From: Chinchilla lanigera
Taxonomy: Eukaryota > Chordata > Mammalia > Rodentia > Chinchillidae
DNA: 64,000 nucleotides
Direction: 5' to 3'
NCBI RefSeq assembly: GCF_000276665.1
Contig: NW_004955463.1
Coordinates: 14,418,287-14,482,286, forward strand
Below are positions 20,580-31,835 of this stretch, piece after piece (the first letter of the stretch is position 1; each line of letters begins with the position of its first letter). Under the pieces are notes generated by a model. That model saw only the letters and a list, made by a program, of their open reading frames with translations, was not told the DNA's origin and ran no database searches. Position numbers and translations under genes: made by a program.

Positions 20580-22790
20580 ATGTCCTTTTTAAAGTATGCT
20601 TTTATTAGAGCCTATTAATTTTATAAAATATTGGACATTAACTGATATTTCCATATATTTTTTATGCCTTTTTAAAAAAAATTCCACCTAATAGGGAGAA
20701 CATACAATACTGGTTTTTTGGGTCTGGCTTATTTCACTAACACAGTGATCTTCAGTTCCATCCATTTACCTGCAAATGACATGATTTAATTCTTCTTCAG
20801 AGTTTGCTGAGTAAAACTCCATTGTATATATGCACCACATTTTCCTTATCCATTTATCTGCTGATGGGAACCATTTATCTGGTTCTGTCTTGGCTATTGT
20901 GATTGGTGCCATAGTACATATGAGCATACAGGTATCCCTACAGCATGCTAACTTTAGTTCTTTTGGTTATATCCAAGGAGTGGTATGGCTGGGTCATATG
21001 ATAGTTCTGTTTTTAGTTTTTTGAGGAACCTCCATACTAATTTCCATACTGGCTGTACTAATCTGCATTCCCACCAGCAGTGTAGAAGAATCCTTCCAGT
21101 CCACCACATTGTACCACCATTTATTATTTTCTCTGTATCCTTGATGATAGCCATTTTTTCTGACTGGTGAAACAGAATCACAGTGTAGTTTGTTTTGTTT
21201 TGGGTTCAGTTTGTTGTTTTTTTTTTCAGTTTGGTTTTTGAGACAGGTCTCAATATATAGTTTAGCAGGCATTGAACTCACTATGTAGCCCAGGCTGGCC
21301 TTGAACTCGTGGCTACCCTCCTGCCTCAGACTCCTTGGTGCTGGGATTACAGGCATGAGCCACCACTCCTGACCACAGTGTAATTTTTATTTGCATTTCT
21401 TTAATGGCTATAAATGTTGAATTTTTTTCATACACTTATTGGTCATTTGTACTTCTTTTGAAAAGTGTCTGTTCAATTCATTTGTCCCATTTGTTGACTG
21501 ATGGCTATTTGGTGTCTTGTGGTGTGTGTATGTGTGTGTGTTAAGGTTTTTGAGTTCTTTGTATATTCTAGACATTAATCTCTGTCAGAAGAATAGCTGG
21601 CTAGATTTCTCCTCTTTCTATAGACTGTTCTTTTGCTCTATTGATTGTTTCCCTTGCAATGCAGGAGCTGTTTAATTTGACATAGTCTCATTTGTTGATT
21701 CTTGATATTATTTCCTGTGCCATCAGAGCCCTACACAGGACAACTTTGCCTGTGCCTATGACTTCAAGCAATTTCCCCTATGTTTTCTTCTAGCAGTTTC
21801 AAAAGTTTCAGATTTTATATCTAGGGGTTTTGACCCATTTTGAATTAAAATTTGTATAGGGTGAGAGAGGGATCTAGTTTTAGTATTCTACAAATGGATA
21901 TCCAGTTTTCCCAGCACCATTTGTTAAAGAGCCTGTCTTTTCTCCAACATATGTTTTTGGCTCCTTTGTCATGAAGTCAGATGGCTGTAGTTGTATGGGT
22001 TGTTCCTGTTTTCTCTCTATTCCGTTGGTCTGTGTCTGTTTTTGCATCAATACCATGGTGCTTTGTTACTATGGCTTTGTAGTATAATTTGAAGCAAGGT
22101 GTTGTGGTGTCTCTAGCCTTGCTCTTTTTGCTTAGAATTGCTTTGGCTCTTCTTGATCTTTGTCTCCACATGAATTTTAGGATTGCTTTTCCCTAGTTCT
22201 GTGAGGAATGTCACTGGAATTTTGAGGGCAATTGCATTGGTTACTCTATAGATTACTTTTGATAATGTGGACATTTCTGCAATCCATTGACATGGGAGGT
22301 CTTTCCATCTTCTAGTATCTTCTTTAATTTCTTTCATTAGAGGTCTGTAGCTTTGATTGTAGTGGCCTTTCACTTTCTTGCTTAGCTTGACTCCTAGGTT
22401 TATGTTTTTAAGCTATTGTGAATGGAATTTTTTTCCTTGTTTCTTTCTTAGCTAGTTCATTAATGTTGTACAGAAAAGTTATTGATTTTTTAACTTTGAT
22501 TTTGTATCCTGCTGCTTGACTGAATTTGTTTATCAGCTCTGAAGGTCTTTTGGTAGAGTATTAGTGTCTTCTAAACAGAGGACATCATCAGCAAATGAGG
22601 ATAATTTGACTCTTCCTTCTCTCTTCCCTTCCTTCCTGGACCCCTTTCATTTCTGTCTCTTGCCTTATTGCTGTGGCTAAACTTTCAAGTACTATATTTC
22701 ATCAGAGGCGTAACAGAGGACATCCCTGTCTTGTTTCTCACAAATTTATTTAAAATTTCAATAGTGCAATAGGTGAGAAGATATGGAGTT
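20580..22790 (-). mobile_element. L1 retrotransposon, ORF2 C-terminal part, degraded
   Basis: The minus strand encodes broken pieces of L1 ORF2p. These include a segment with CWWECRLVQPVWKLVWRFLK and YDPAIPLLGY near 20960-21080, [16 protein letters not shown] near 22060, and RPLMKEIKEDTRRWKDLPC with [13 protein letters not shown] near 22190-22350. Order and spacing fit the ORF2 region downstream of the reverse transcriptase core. The pieces lie in different frames, so the copy is dead. It is 5'-truncated, and a B1 lies in its 3' part. ORF2p is the endonuclease/reverse transcriptase that mobilises L1 and also SINEs. Confidence 0.9.
21192..21373 (-). repeat. B1 SINE inserted in the L1
   Basis: TTTTTGAGACAGGTCTCAAT through GAGCCACCACTCCTGAC. 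Flanked by a 13-base duplication CACAGTGTAGTTT/CACAGTGTAATTT (21179-21191, 21374-21386; one mismatch). Confidence 0.93.
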
Positions 22791-22907
22791 TTTAGAGTCG
22801 ATTGGACTTGGAGCAATAGGTAGGAATCTCGGTTATAGGCCACAGAAATAATTCAATTTAGGAAAAGATGAGATTTGATTAAGGACCCCTGCAACCTCAT
22901 ATAGGTT

Positions 22908-22990
22908 TGTTTTTGGTACTAGAGATTGAACTCAGGGCCTCACTTATGCTAGGCAAGGACTCTACCACTGAGCTATATCACTAAACTCTT
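22908..22990 (-). repeat. ID element
   Basis: GGTACTAGAGATTGAACTCA and TCTACCACTGAGCTATATCA. Confidence 0.88.
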
Positions 22991-23011
22991 CTTTTTCTTT
23001 CTTTTCTTTTC

Positions 23012-23205
23012 ACTTTTTTCCCCCAGAATTGGGAACTGAACCCAGGGCCTTTGCACTGAGTTATATCCCCACCCTTTTTATTTTTTATTTTGAGACAGGG
23101 TCCTGCTAAATTGCTAAGTTGCTCAGGCTGTGCTTGAATTTGCAGTCCTCTTGCCTTAGCTTCCCATAGTGCTGGGATTACAAGATGTGTACCACCACAC
23201 TGGTC
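23012..23205 (-). repeat. B1-dID SINE
   Basis: Reversed ID half with GAACCCAGGGCCTTTGCACT, linker, and B1 half with GAGACAGGGTCCTGCTAAAT. Confidence 0.9.
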
Positions 23206-23234
23206 TTTCTTTCTTCTTTGTCTTTTAATTTTAT

Positions 23235-23343
23235 TCTGAGACAGAGTCTCGATAAATTGCCCAGGTTGGCCTCAAATGTGTAACCCTCCTGCCTCAGCCT
23301 CCTGAGTACCTGGGATTACAGGTGTGCACCACCACTCCTGGCT
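23235..23343 (-). repeat. B1 SINE
   Basis: GAGACAGAGTCTCGATAAAT, CCTCCTGCCTCAGCCTCCTG and CACCACTCCTGGCT. Confidence 0.9.
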
Positions 23344-24700
23344 AGAAGGCTTAGTATTGTTCTCTCCTCCCAGACAGAGTAACTTTCTCCACCCACCAGA
23401 GGTCATTCCTCACCCAGTTTCACCAACACAAGGGTTTTTTTTAAATCTAGCCCTAATTTGAAATGTCCCAGGAAAGCTGACAAACTGGCCAGGCTTGGGT
23501 CACAAACTAATCTGAGGCCTGGTCTGCCAGCCAGGTGGTGGGGTGCTGGGGCCGGTCTAAAGTAGACCAGGCACTCATTTGTGGGCACAGCCACCACGAG
23601 TTGTAGAACATGAAGACTCCTCTCTGGAGGTTGGAGGGAGAAACAGCATTTCTCCGGGCCGTGGGGGAAGAGGTGGTGTCTCCAGAGATGGGTACCCTAG
23701 GCAGGCTGACCCCTATCACAGGCCACCACAGCTATGATTATACAACTTCTGCCCACTTCCTGTGTCCCACCTCATCCCCTCCTAACCCTGACTCCAAATG
23801 CTCACCCCTGCAAAGTTCCCAGTGATCCTCTTCAAGTTCAGTGACTCTGAGGAAACCATGTTGCTGCCATTTTCCGAGCTTTACAATGGACACAAATGGG
23901 GCAGGCCCAGGGAAACTTTCCTATCAAAGTTACCTGGGGTAAAATTGAGGAAGGTGCGCTTCCTTCATAAATTATTGCATGTTCTTTACTTCCCTTTTCA
24001 CATCTGTTGCCTGGCTCAACCCTCTGCCATCTGCTGCCTTTTTTCCTCCTCTGATATTGGACAATGCTGCTACCATTCAGGGCGAGTGGGGCCTCCGGCA
24101 GACCTGTCACTGTGTCCATTTGTTTGTGCACAGTCCTAACGCAAACGGGGTCCGCCCTGGAATGGCTCCTAGCGGTCCTCTTATTGTGCAAGAGGAGAAG
24201 GTGGGGCTAAACCTCCAAACCTGACTTGCTCCAGGGCACGGGCATGTTAGTGGCAGAGCATGGCTTAAATCTTGGTGTTTTCTATTTTCTAACCCAGCAA
24301 TGCCTCCAGGAACCAGGTGAATATACCAGGAAAAACTAGAAACAGTGGTAGTGAGATAGAAAGCAGCACGCAGCAAACCTGGCTGGGAAACAAGCAGGTC
24401 TCGTCCATCACAAGATTCCAGGACAGCATCGCCGGTGCCACGAGATGTGGGTGGCACATAGAACACAGCCATCACAAGGAGCCCATTACCGCGCCTTCTC
24501 ACGCTAGCCCACTCTGCATCCGCCATGCAGAGAGTACTTCCAGTTTTGCTTTTATCCTTTCCTCTCTTGTTTGGCCCAAGTTTGCTCTGCAGAGCCAGTC
24601 TTTCCTTCACTTTTCAAATAAACTTTTGTCATCATTTTTGGCTCGTTTTGTCCACTTCTTTGAGGCAGGAAGGATCCAGAATATGTTTAATTGGTGAGCC
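23344..24700 (+). repeat. Possible unclassified LTR
   Basis: About 1.3 kb of non-SINE sequence ends with AATAAACTTTTGTCATC at about 24618, followed by about 70 bases containing TTTGGCTCGTTTTGTCC and AGGCAGGAAGGATCC, reminiscent of the R-U5 end of a class I retroviral LTR. No internal retroviral genes were seen. The left boundary is unclear and the identification is tentative. Confidence 0.3.
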
Positions 24701-25584
24701 ATTTCTAAGGGATGATCCAACAACAGTAGTGTGTGCTTAATATGCCCGAGGCACTTGGTTCAATCCTTCAGCGGCCACTTGCACCTCAGGAACCATCACA
24801 AACTTTCTGAGCTCTTTCTTACGCGCCTACCATCTGAGTGTCACACACTGAACTTATGAGCCAGTTCTTGAGTTTTCCTTCTGTAGATGTCTTATTATGA
24901 AATAGGAGATTTTTTAGCTCTCACTGTTCTACCACCACCAGGTGACAATTTTTACCAATCAATGCACAGTGCTTACATGATTTATGTAAACAGTGTCCAC
25001 AGAAGAGACACACAGCACATTATGATTACTTTTTTTTCCATAGTCATTGTACTTCTTGGGGTTAATAACGGTCTTGTGGTGGTTGTTGTTGCTGGGGGGT
25101 TGTTTTGTGTTTGTTTTGGTTTGATTGTGGTGTTGGGGAAGGAGCAAAGGGCCTTGTGTGTGTTAGCATGGGCTCTGCTCTAGCCCTGTTATTATTATTA
25201 CTGTTTATTTGGTTTTCTATCTGTCCAGTAATTCTAAGTGGCTCAGTCCTCCAGCTGTGCTAGGGACAGCTCTGTCCCTGTGGCGGTGTGTAGCTGCCAT
25301 TCTGAAACTTCAGCTTCCACCCTGGATGCCCTTTGTCTCGACCTTACAGGCCCTATTCTCCAGCAGTCTTTTCTGTGTGTTTCTGCCTTTTCTTGGAGGT
25401 GTGCATCTTCCAGCACATCTGAAGAATGGGAATTGAGCTTCTGAGACAATGTCTGAAAAATGCATTCATTCTAGCTTCATGATTGGTTTGTGATAATTGA
25501 TAATTTTAATTGCAGTATACTTGGGGTGCATAGGGAGCTCTCAGTTGTAAAGCATTTTTTGTCTTTTCAAGGCCTTGAATTTTT
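24701..25584. other. Intergenic with ID remnants
   Basis: Weak ID-like traces at 24725-24775 (plus) and 25090-25185 (minus, ending CTGCTCTAGCCCTG). Nothing else recognised. Confidence 0.4.
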
Positions 25585-25775
25585 TTTCAGTTCTGGTGAT
25601 TAAACTAGGACCTTCATACCTACATGCAGCCCTTTATTTTTTATTTTATTTTGTTTTGAGACAAAGTCTCACTACATCACTAAGTTGCCCAGGCTGGCCT
25701 CCAACTTGTGATCCTCCTGCCTCAGCCTCCCACAGTGTTGGAATTATAGGCATGTGTCACCATGTCCAGAAGGCT
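25585..25775 (-). repeat. B1-dID SINE
   Basis: Degenerate reversed ID half, linker of TTTTA units, then TTTGAGACAAAGTCTCACTA and CCTCCTGCCTCAGCCTCCCA. Confidence 0.88.
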
Positions 25776-26322
25776 TGGTCTTTTTGTCTCACAGCTTCCA
25801 TGTCTGCTATTCAGAAGTCTTCCCCAAAATGAGTATAAATATTACATATTGCAAGCATAAACCAATTTTTAAGAAGCCAGGTACCATCTAATTCTGTGAT
25901 TCCTGGGGATGTGGCCTGTATTGTGCTGTTTGGAAGCTTTTGAGATCTTCCCTGTATCCTGGAGTTCTAAAACCCACGGTGGCCCTGTTTTCATCCGCAA
26001 GGTCTTGTAGTCACAGAGCCTTTAATGGAAGATTAATGTGCTCCAGGTCTGGGATTCTGTCTTGAATCAGTTTCTCTGTTTTCTCTTTTTGGAATTCTTG
26101 TCTATCTAATATTATTCCTCTGATTTAGTTGAGCATCTTGGATTGGTTTCTAATTTCACATCTAATTTTTTCATCTTTCCTAATTAGCAAGTTTTTATCT
26201 TTCTGTTTTACCCTCTGATATATTTCCTCAACTTTATCTTTTAATCCTCCTGTTCTTTTTTTCCTGTCATTTTATTTGTAGTATCCACAAGTTTTCTTCT
26301 TGTTCAGTGAATGTTCTCTCTA

Positions 26323-26328
<6 letters not shown>
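25776..26328. other. T-rich sequence, possibly an old LINE
   Basis: Pyrimidine-rich stretches such as CAGTTTCTCTGTTTTCTC look like an old antisense LINE, but no diagnostic segment was found. Confidence 0.3.

Positions 26329-26396
<68 letters not shown>
26329..26396. repeat. (TG)n(GA)n compound microsatellite
   Basis: About 20 TG units followed by about 14 GA units, immediately before a MaLR LTR. Confidence 0.97.
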
Positions 26397-26399
<3 letters not shown>

Positions 26400-26740
26400 T
26401 TAATTCTGACTGTCAATTTGATTGGCTTGAGAGATGCCTAGGGAATGAGTAAAACTCTGCTCTGGGTGTGTCTGTGTGGGTCAAGGGGGTGTGACGCTGG
26501 GGACTACCTCTAGTCCGCGCCCCTTCCTCTCTGGCTCTTCTTCTGCTCTCTGCTTTCTGGCTGCCTCAAGGTAGCAGCTTTCCTTCTCCACACCCTCTGC
26601 CTTGATGTTTCCGTCTTGGAGCCAGCTCACCATGGACTGAATCCTCTGAATCTGTGAGCTAAGATAAACCTCTTCTCCTTTAAAATGCCTGTGTCATGTA
26701 TTTTGTCTCCACAATAAGAAAGCTGACTAATGGTACACAA
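26400..26740 (+). repeat. MaLR-type solo LTR
   Basis: GACTGTCAATTTGATTGGCT near the start, AGCTAAGATAAACCTCTTCTC as poly(A) region and GTATTTTGTCTCCACAATAA near the end, as in rodent MaLR LTRs. Confidence 0.65.
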
Positions 26741-26749
26741 AATTTTTAG

Positions 26750-26826
26750 ATGCAGAAGACTGAACTTGAACCCAGGTCCTCAAGTATATTAATTTCACAT
26801 CCTTACCACTGAGCTCCACTCCAACC
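26750..26826 (-). repeat. ID element, diverged
   Basis: GAACTTGAACCCAGGTCCTC and TACCACTGAGCTCCACTCCA. Confidence 0.75.
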
Positions 26827-26828
26827 CC

Positions 26829-27194
26829 AAATTATCATTATTTGAAAGTAAATGCAGTATGTTGTTTTACCTCACTATGATAGTAGCTGTTCCCTTTCTT
26901 TCCTTGGCTCAGTTTCTTCCTACTTGCTCTCCCTTCCCCAGGCTTGTCCTGGTCCGCCTGTGTGGTGCAGGAGCCCCTGGAATGTCCGGGGGTCCTTGTG
27001 GTCGGTGTATGAGTGAGATGCAGGAACCCTGTCTGTAAGTATCAAACCCATGTGAGAGGTCTGAGGACCAAGTGGGTAGCACCACACCCATTGCCCTGAC
27101 TCTCTAGCTTTTTTCTTGAGCTGGACTGTTTTCCCCAAGATGACCGCTCCACACTCCTGCCTGGGACAGGCCCTGGGAAGGTAGCAGTGTTCAT
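26829..27194. other. Intergenic, no feature recognised
   Basis: Nothing recognised. Confidence 0.4.
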
Positions 27195-27322
27195 ATCGAG
27201 CTGTATTCCCAGCCTCCCCTCTTTACATTTACTTTGACACAGAATCTAAGTTGTCTAACATGTGATCCTCTTGCCTCAGCCTCTCCAGAGTGCTGAGATT
27301 ACAGGCGCTGCTGTTCATCATC
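27195..27322 (-). repeat. B1-dID SINE, diverged
   Basis: CGAGCTGTATTCCCAGCCTC followed by CTCTTGCCTCAGCCTCTCCA and GAGATTACAGGCGCTGCTG. Confidence 0.75.
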
Positions 27323-27789
27323 CAGGTTTCTACAACTCACTCACCCCGTTGTTAGTAAGTTGTCTTGTTTCTGCCATTGTCTGGCTGTGGGCCTTAAGCC
27401 TTGGCTGGGCCTTTCCTGTCCAGTCTCCCAGTCTTGAACCTTCTCCCTCAGGCAGCTCTCTTCTTTCCTACTTGCAGCCCTAACCAGGCCGCCTCAGCCC
27501 TCCCTAGCTTCTGGTGACCTGGTCTCCGTCCCTGGAGCAGTAGCAGCCATTGTTTACCGACCGCTCAGCCTCCCCACAGGTCTGGGCTTTCTGAGAGCTT
27601 AGCTCCTCAGTGTTTCTGTTTCATCAGATCTGACAGTTGATGTCCTTTTCTTGTCTTTGTCCTTGAAGGTTTATGGCCTGTCCTCCCATTTATGGTAATT
27701 TTGATGGAGGGTTAAGAGGAAGCAAGGATAAAATTATTATATGTTCAGGTGATTGCATGGTATTTGACTACAACCTCCATGTGCTTGCT
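27323..27789. other. Intergenic, no feature recognised
   Basis: Nothing recognised. Confidence 0.4.
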
Positions 27790-27942
27790 TTTTTTTTTTT
27801 TAGTTTTTTTGAGACAGTCTTGCTCTCGTTCAGGCTGGCCTTGAACTCACTATGTAGCCCAGGCTGGCCTCAAACTATTTGATCCTCCTGCCTCAGCCTC
27901 CTGAGTACTACAATCACAGGCGTGCACCACCACACCTGGTGT
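27790..27942 (-). repeat. B1 SINE
   Basis: Poly-T head, GAGACAGTCTTGCTCTCGTT, the duplicated CAGGCTGGCC segment, and GTGCACCACCACACCTGG. Confidence 0.93.
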
Positions 27943-27974
27943 GTGCCTGCTTTTAAATCCATTCTTTTGGCTTT

Positions 27975-28125
27975 ATGGTTTTTCTTTCTTCATCCTCTTT
28001 CTTTTCTGTTTTCTCCCTCCTTCCTTCTTTCCCTTTGCCTTCCTCTCTCCCTCTCTTGCTTCCTTTCCTCCCCCTTCTTTCTCTTTTTCTTCTCTCTCCT
28101 CTTTCTCTGTTTCTGTCCTTCAGAA
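27975..28125. repeat. Polypyrimidine tract
   Basis: About 150 bases of almost pure C/T on the plus strand. The charged open frames on the opposite strand are a by-product of this composition. Confidence 0.9.
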
Positions 28126-28494
28126 TGACTTTTGCTCTCCCCAACTTGAAGATCATCAGAAGGCTGATGTTTTCTGCTTTTAAAAATTCCTTGAATATAA
28201 ATAGCACCTTGGAATCTGGCTTTCCTTTGGACATGCCACCTCTCTGAGAGAGGCTCAGAAACATCAGCCAGCCCAAGCCTGTGCTCCCCAGTCCCTTCTC
28301 TCTGCATTGGCTTAGAAAACACATTGGTTGTGCAGGGAAGGGGAGTATTGGCTTTTTATCCAATTCACGTCCAGCTGCTTTTATTCAGAGTTTGAATTTT
28401 AGAGTTTGAAGTTCAGTGCAGAGAGCAGAGAGAAGAACAAAGAGTATACTCTCGACCAGCTGCATGGAAAGGGGCCAGGGCAAGTGTGGGACCA
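28126..28494. other. Intergenic, no feature recognised
   Basis: Nothing recognised. Confidence 0.4.
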
Positions 28495-28850
28495 AGTATT
28501 AATTAACTGATGAACTATAAACAAGTACTATGTGCCTATTATATTCCAGGTAGAAGGGACATAAGATGAAAGAAGAAGCCAAGCTTGGAGGGGTGTGCCT
28601 GTCATTCCATCTATTTCAGATCATGGGTTCCAGGCCAGACTGGATGACTTATGGAGAATGCCCACCATCTGAGAAGAGCATATTCAGAATCCAAAGGGGA
28701 AGATAAACATGCAACAAACCCCCGCACAGTGTGACAAGTATACTTCCTGCTACACCCAGTGTCTAGTGTCTTCTGTCTCCAGGCACTGTTCCAGGCGCTG
28801 ACTCCACTCACTCCTCACAGCGCTACCACAGTAGGATGTCAGGATGTGAG
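28495..28850 (+). repeat. MIR fragments with a B1 remnant between
   Basis: MIR-like words at 28520-28560 (ACAAGTACTATGTGCCTATT) and 28785-28825 (GGCACTGTTCCAGGCGCTGA); a decayed B1 at 28585-28665. Confidence 0.5.
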
Positions 28851-29426
28851 GACACCAGGCCTCCTCACATCCATTTTAATGTGAAGAACGCACACATGCT
28901 GCGAAAACAGAGAGGGCAGAGCTCTCCTTGGCTTCCCCAGGAACCCAGTGCCCTCCCTGGACCTGCAGGGCACCTGTCTGTGGTCTGTGCCAGGTGACCC
29001 TGCATGAAGTGCTGTCTCTGAACATCACCCCACACACGTGCCCCACCTCCTCCCACAGACCCCAAAGCTGAGAGCTGGGTCCCTCGCAGAGGAGAGACGG
29101 ACACCTGTCTTCACACTGTTTTCAGGTTGGTCTGCTTGGCCCGAGTTCTGAGGACCAACTTCAGCCTGGAAAGAACAACTGTGAATGGAAAGTGTCCCAA
29201 ACCACAGAAACCTCTTAGATGTACATGCTTTTTTCTCCTTTCTTTTCCTTTGCGTATTCTTGTCGGCAGCATAACTTCCCCTGCGCCTGGAGACGCTGGC
29301 TGAGGAGAGGCTGGGAAGCTGAGTAGGCGGTGTTGGGGGAGGCTGGGTCTGGAGACATTTTTAGAAAGGCAGATGGGGGCTCCCGGGAGGGCTGTAGGGG
29401 TTCACGTAGGCGAGGAGGGGATGGGA
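28851..29426. other. Intergenic, no feature recognised
   Basis: GC-moderate sequence leading into the CpG patch at 29.5 kb. No repeat recognised. Confidence 0.4.
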
Positions 29427-29468
29427 CACACGCATGCGCGCACACACACACGCACACGCATGCACACC
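29427..29468. repeat. Imperfect (CA)n/(CG) alternating tract
   Basis: ACACACGCATGCGCGCACAC and onward, strictly alternating purine and pyrimidine for most of its length. Confidence 0.85.
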
Positions 29469-29489
29469 CCTCTCTGCACTGTTTTACAA

Positions 29490-29800
29490 AGTCCAGTCTC
29501 CGAGCAGGCGCCAGGCCGGGTCTCCTGAACTGCGGGCTGCGGGTCTCGCCGCCCTCTTTCCCGCAAACCTGTGCTTGGTGCTGCCCACAGAGCGCTGGCC
29601 TGTGGTGTTCCACCTCGCTTTGCGCGCAGCGGCCGCGTCTTGTAAAGCGAGGCTGGAAGCGGAGGCTGCGGAGGGCTGGAGAGGAGGCCCGGAGGAGGAG
29701 GCGGCGACAGCGTGGGGACTGTGCGCCGGCTTGGTCACATCTCAGAGGAGCCGAGCAGACCCAGGGCAGTCCCTGAGGAGGCCTCCCACGCCACAGGAAG
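29490..29800. promoter_or_regulatory. Orphan CpG island
   Basis: Dense CpG over about 250-300 bases with TGCGCGCAGCGGCCGCGTCT and GGAGGCGGCGACAGCGTGGG. No gene is recognised next to it. It lies about 14 kb upstream of the main island. It could be an alternative PLEKHA2 promoter, a lncRNA promoter or a distal element. Confidence 0.5.
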
Positions 29801-30087
29801 GCCGGGAGAAGGCCTGAAATTCAGATTATTTTGGTGCTTAGGAGATGAGAGGAGAGTGAGAGAGGGCAGCAAGAGCAGATGGGAACTGAGGGGGAGGACC
29901 GGAAGGCTTGGCTGGTGTCTTTCTTCAGGGACAGCTCAGGAGAGAATCAAGCGCTGCGAGATATATAGTTGGATTTGAGTAATATTTTCTGTTTTGTACC
30001 TACGGGCTAGCCAGCAAAGGAGACTATTTACAAATCTTACATAAATTTAGTTTCTTATCTAAGAGAAATGACTGCTCTGTCCTCCCT
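29801..30087. other. Intergenic, no feature recognised
   Basis: Purine-rich sequence downstream of the CpG patch. Confidence 0.4.
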
Positions 30088-30158
30088 TCTTTTTTGTGGC
30101 ACCAGATGGAACCCAGGGCCTCCTGTGTGCTCCACCGCTGAGCGACACCAGCCCCACA
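30088..30158 (-). repeat. ID element
   Basis: CCAGATGGAACCCAGGGCCT and CCGCTGAGCGACACCAGCCC. Confidence 0.82.
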
Positions 30159-30359
30159 GCGGCTGGTTACTTTTCGTTTTAAATCGCTGCTCTGATCAAC
30201 ACGCATCAGCTGTACAAGGTGGCGGCTCCAGTGTGATCACACAGTCACACTGGGTCAGTCCGGCCTCCCCCGCCTGGGCCCCTCGCGTGCCCTTCCCACC
30301 CTCCGGTAATGGCTTGCCTACATTCAGGTCAACCTTGCTTAGCTCCCACATCTGAGAGA

Positions 30360-30620
30360 GAAGGGTGGCGCTTGTCTTTCTGTGTCTGGCTTATTTCATT
30401 GAATATAATGCCTTCCGGTTCCAACCATTTTGCTGAAAATGACTTGATGTCATTCTTCTTTAGGGCTGAATAATACTCCATCGTGTGTGAACACTGTGTT
30501 TTCTTTATCCATTTGTCTGCTGTTGGTGCCTGAGCTGCTCAGCTGCTGTGAACACTGGTGCCATGCACACGGGTGGCACCACAGCCTGGCCTGGAGAGAA
30601 CAGAGAGGAGTTCCCCATGG
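30360..30620 (-). repeat. L1 fragment (ORF2 3' region)
   Basis: GGCTTATTTCATTGAATATA, GGCTGAATAATACTCCATCG and TTTATCCATTTGTCTGCTG follow the antisense order of the last part of L1 ORF2. Confidence 0.85.
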
Positions 30621-30829
30621 CACCCTCACACTGGCTGCTGACTCTGGAGTCTTCCCCTTTTGGAGCGGTGGCATATTTGTGGTTTGCCTTCACCTTTGCC
30701 TGGGTAAAAGGATGGAAACAGGTGGGGCTGGCAGTGAGACAGAAGCAGATGGCACTGTTGAAAGCACTAATGTGTCTGAGAATCAGCTAGGGAGAGGAGG
30801 AAAAGCGCCTGGTCAAGTCTTTTCCTTTT

Positions 30830-30929
30830 GTTTTTTTTGGTTTGGTTTTTCTCCGGCACCGGGAACTGAACTCACGACCTTGTGCTTGCCAGGCAGGCGC
30901 TTTGCCGCTGAACTAAATCCCCAGCCCCG
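30830..30929 (-). repeat. ID element with target-site duplication
   Basis: TCCGGCACCGGGAACTGAAC and GAACTAAATCCCCAGCCCC, flanked by the 13-base repeat GTCTTTTCCTTTT (30817-30829, 30930-30942). Confidence 0.95.
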
Positions 30930-31059
30930 GTCTTTTCCTTTTTTAAGGTCTTAGTTTTTCTTATCTCTTAAAATGAATGTTGTGGATTCCATGACGCTGC
31001 CAGATAGATATTGGACATCCTGTTCAGTGTGAACTTCTGACAGCCAAGTTCTAAAAATC

Positions 31060-31245
31060 TGAGCTGGGCATGACTGGTGCACGTCTATATTCTTGGCATT
31101 CTGGAAGGCTGAGGCAGGAAAATTGAAAGTTGGAGCCCAGCCTGAGCAATTTAGTGACATAGGGAGACTGTCTCAAAATAAAAAATAAAAAAGGCCTGAG
31201 GATGTAGCTCAGTGCAAAGGCCCTGAGTTGGAGCTCTTCCTTCAA
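31060..31245 (+). repeat. B1-dID SINE
   Basis: GGAAGGCTGAGGCAGGAAAA, linker AAAATAAAAAATAAAAAAGG, then GAGGATGTAGCTCAGTGCAA. Confidence 0.92.
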
Positions 31246-31639
31246 AAATTATTATCCCCAGAACCACTACCAAAACAAAACAAAAAAATCGGATGTTATA
31301 GTCTGGTGCATTTGAGGCAGTTGTTAAACTACCTTCTACCAGTGGCATTTAAATGATGTACCCCGAGGGGCACGCAGTTTTAAGGGAAATGGTGTTTTGC
31401 TCTGCCCAAGATAGAATAAGGGATAGTTTCACACTGGGTCCCCAATTTTCCATCTCCCTTTACATCCTCCCTCTCTCTGTCTTCTAATACAGGAAAGCAA
31501 GGCCTTGTCCTGGTTTGTAAAATCTTCTAGAGTGGAGATAATTTTTTAGAGTTCATAGCACAGTGAAGTGGAAAGTACAGAGAATTCCCATGTAGCGGCC
31601 CCCACCATGCATGCATCGCCTCCTTCAAGAAATCTTTTT
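31246..31639. other. Intergenic, no feature recognised
   Basis: Nothing recognised. Confidence 0.4.
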
Positions 31640-31835
31640 TCTTCTTCAGTAAGGGGGATTGAACGCAGGGACCTTGCCCTGAGCTACATCCCCAGCCCAC
31701 CCCCTCAACCCTCCTTTCGGAGACAGGGTCTTTCTGAGTTGTTATGTTGCACAGGCTGAGCTTAAGCTTGTGATCCTCCTGCCTCATCCTCTGAGAGTGC
31801 TGGGATTAGAGGTGCGCCCCACCACATCTGGCTCC
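31640..31835 (-). repeat. B1-dID SINE
   Basis: GGGGGATTGAACGCAGGGAC, GAGCTACATCCCCAGCCC, then GAGACAGGGTCTTTCTGAGT and the B1 end. Confidence 0.92.

Noticed and set aside
20580..22790. Intact L1 able to move
   Set aside because: The ORF2 pieces are in different frames, the 5' end is missing and a B1 splits the 3' part.
27953..28363. Charged minus-strand frame rich in E, K and R
   Set aside because: It translates a polypyrimidine tract; there are no introns, homology or promoter.
29215..29817. Overlapping frames of 127-148 codons at the orphan CpG island
   Set aside because: Open on both strands because of composition and a CA repeat; no recognisable protein.
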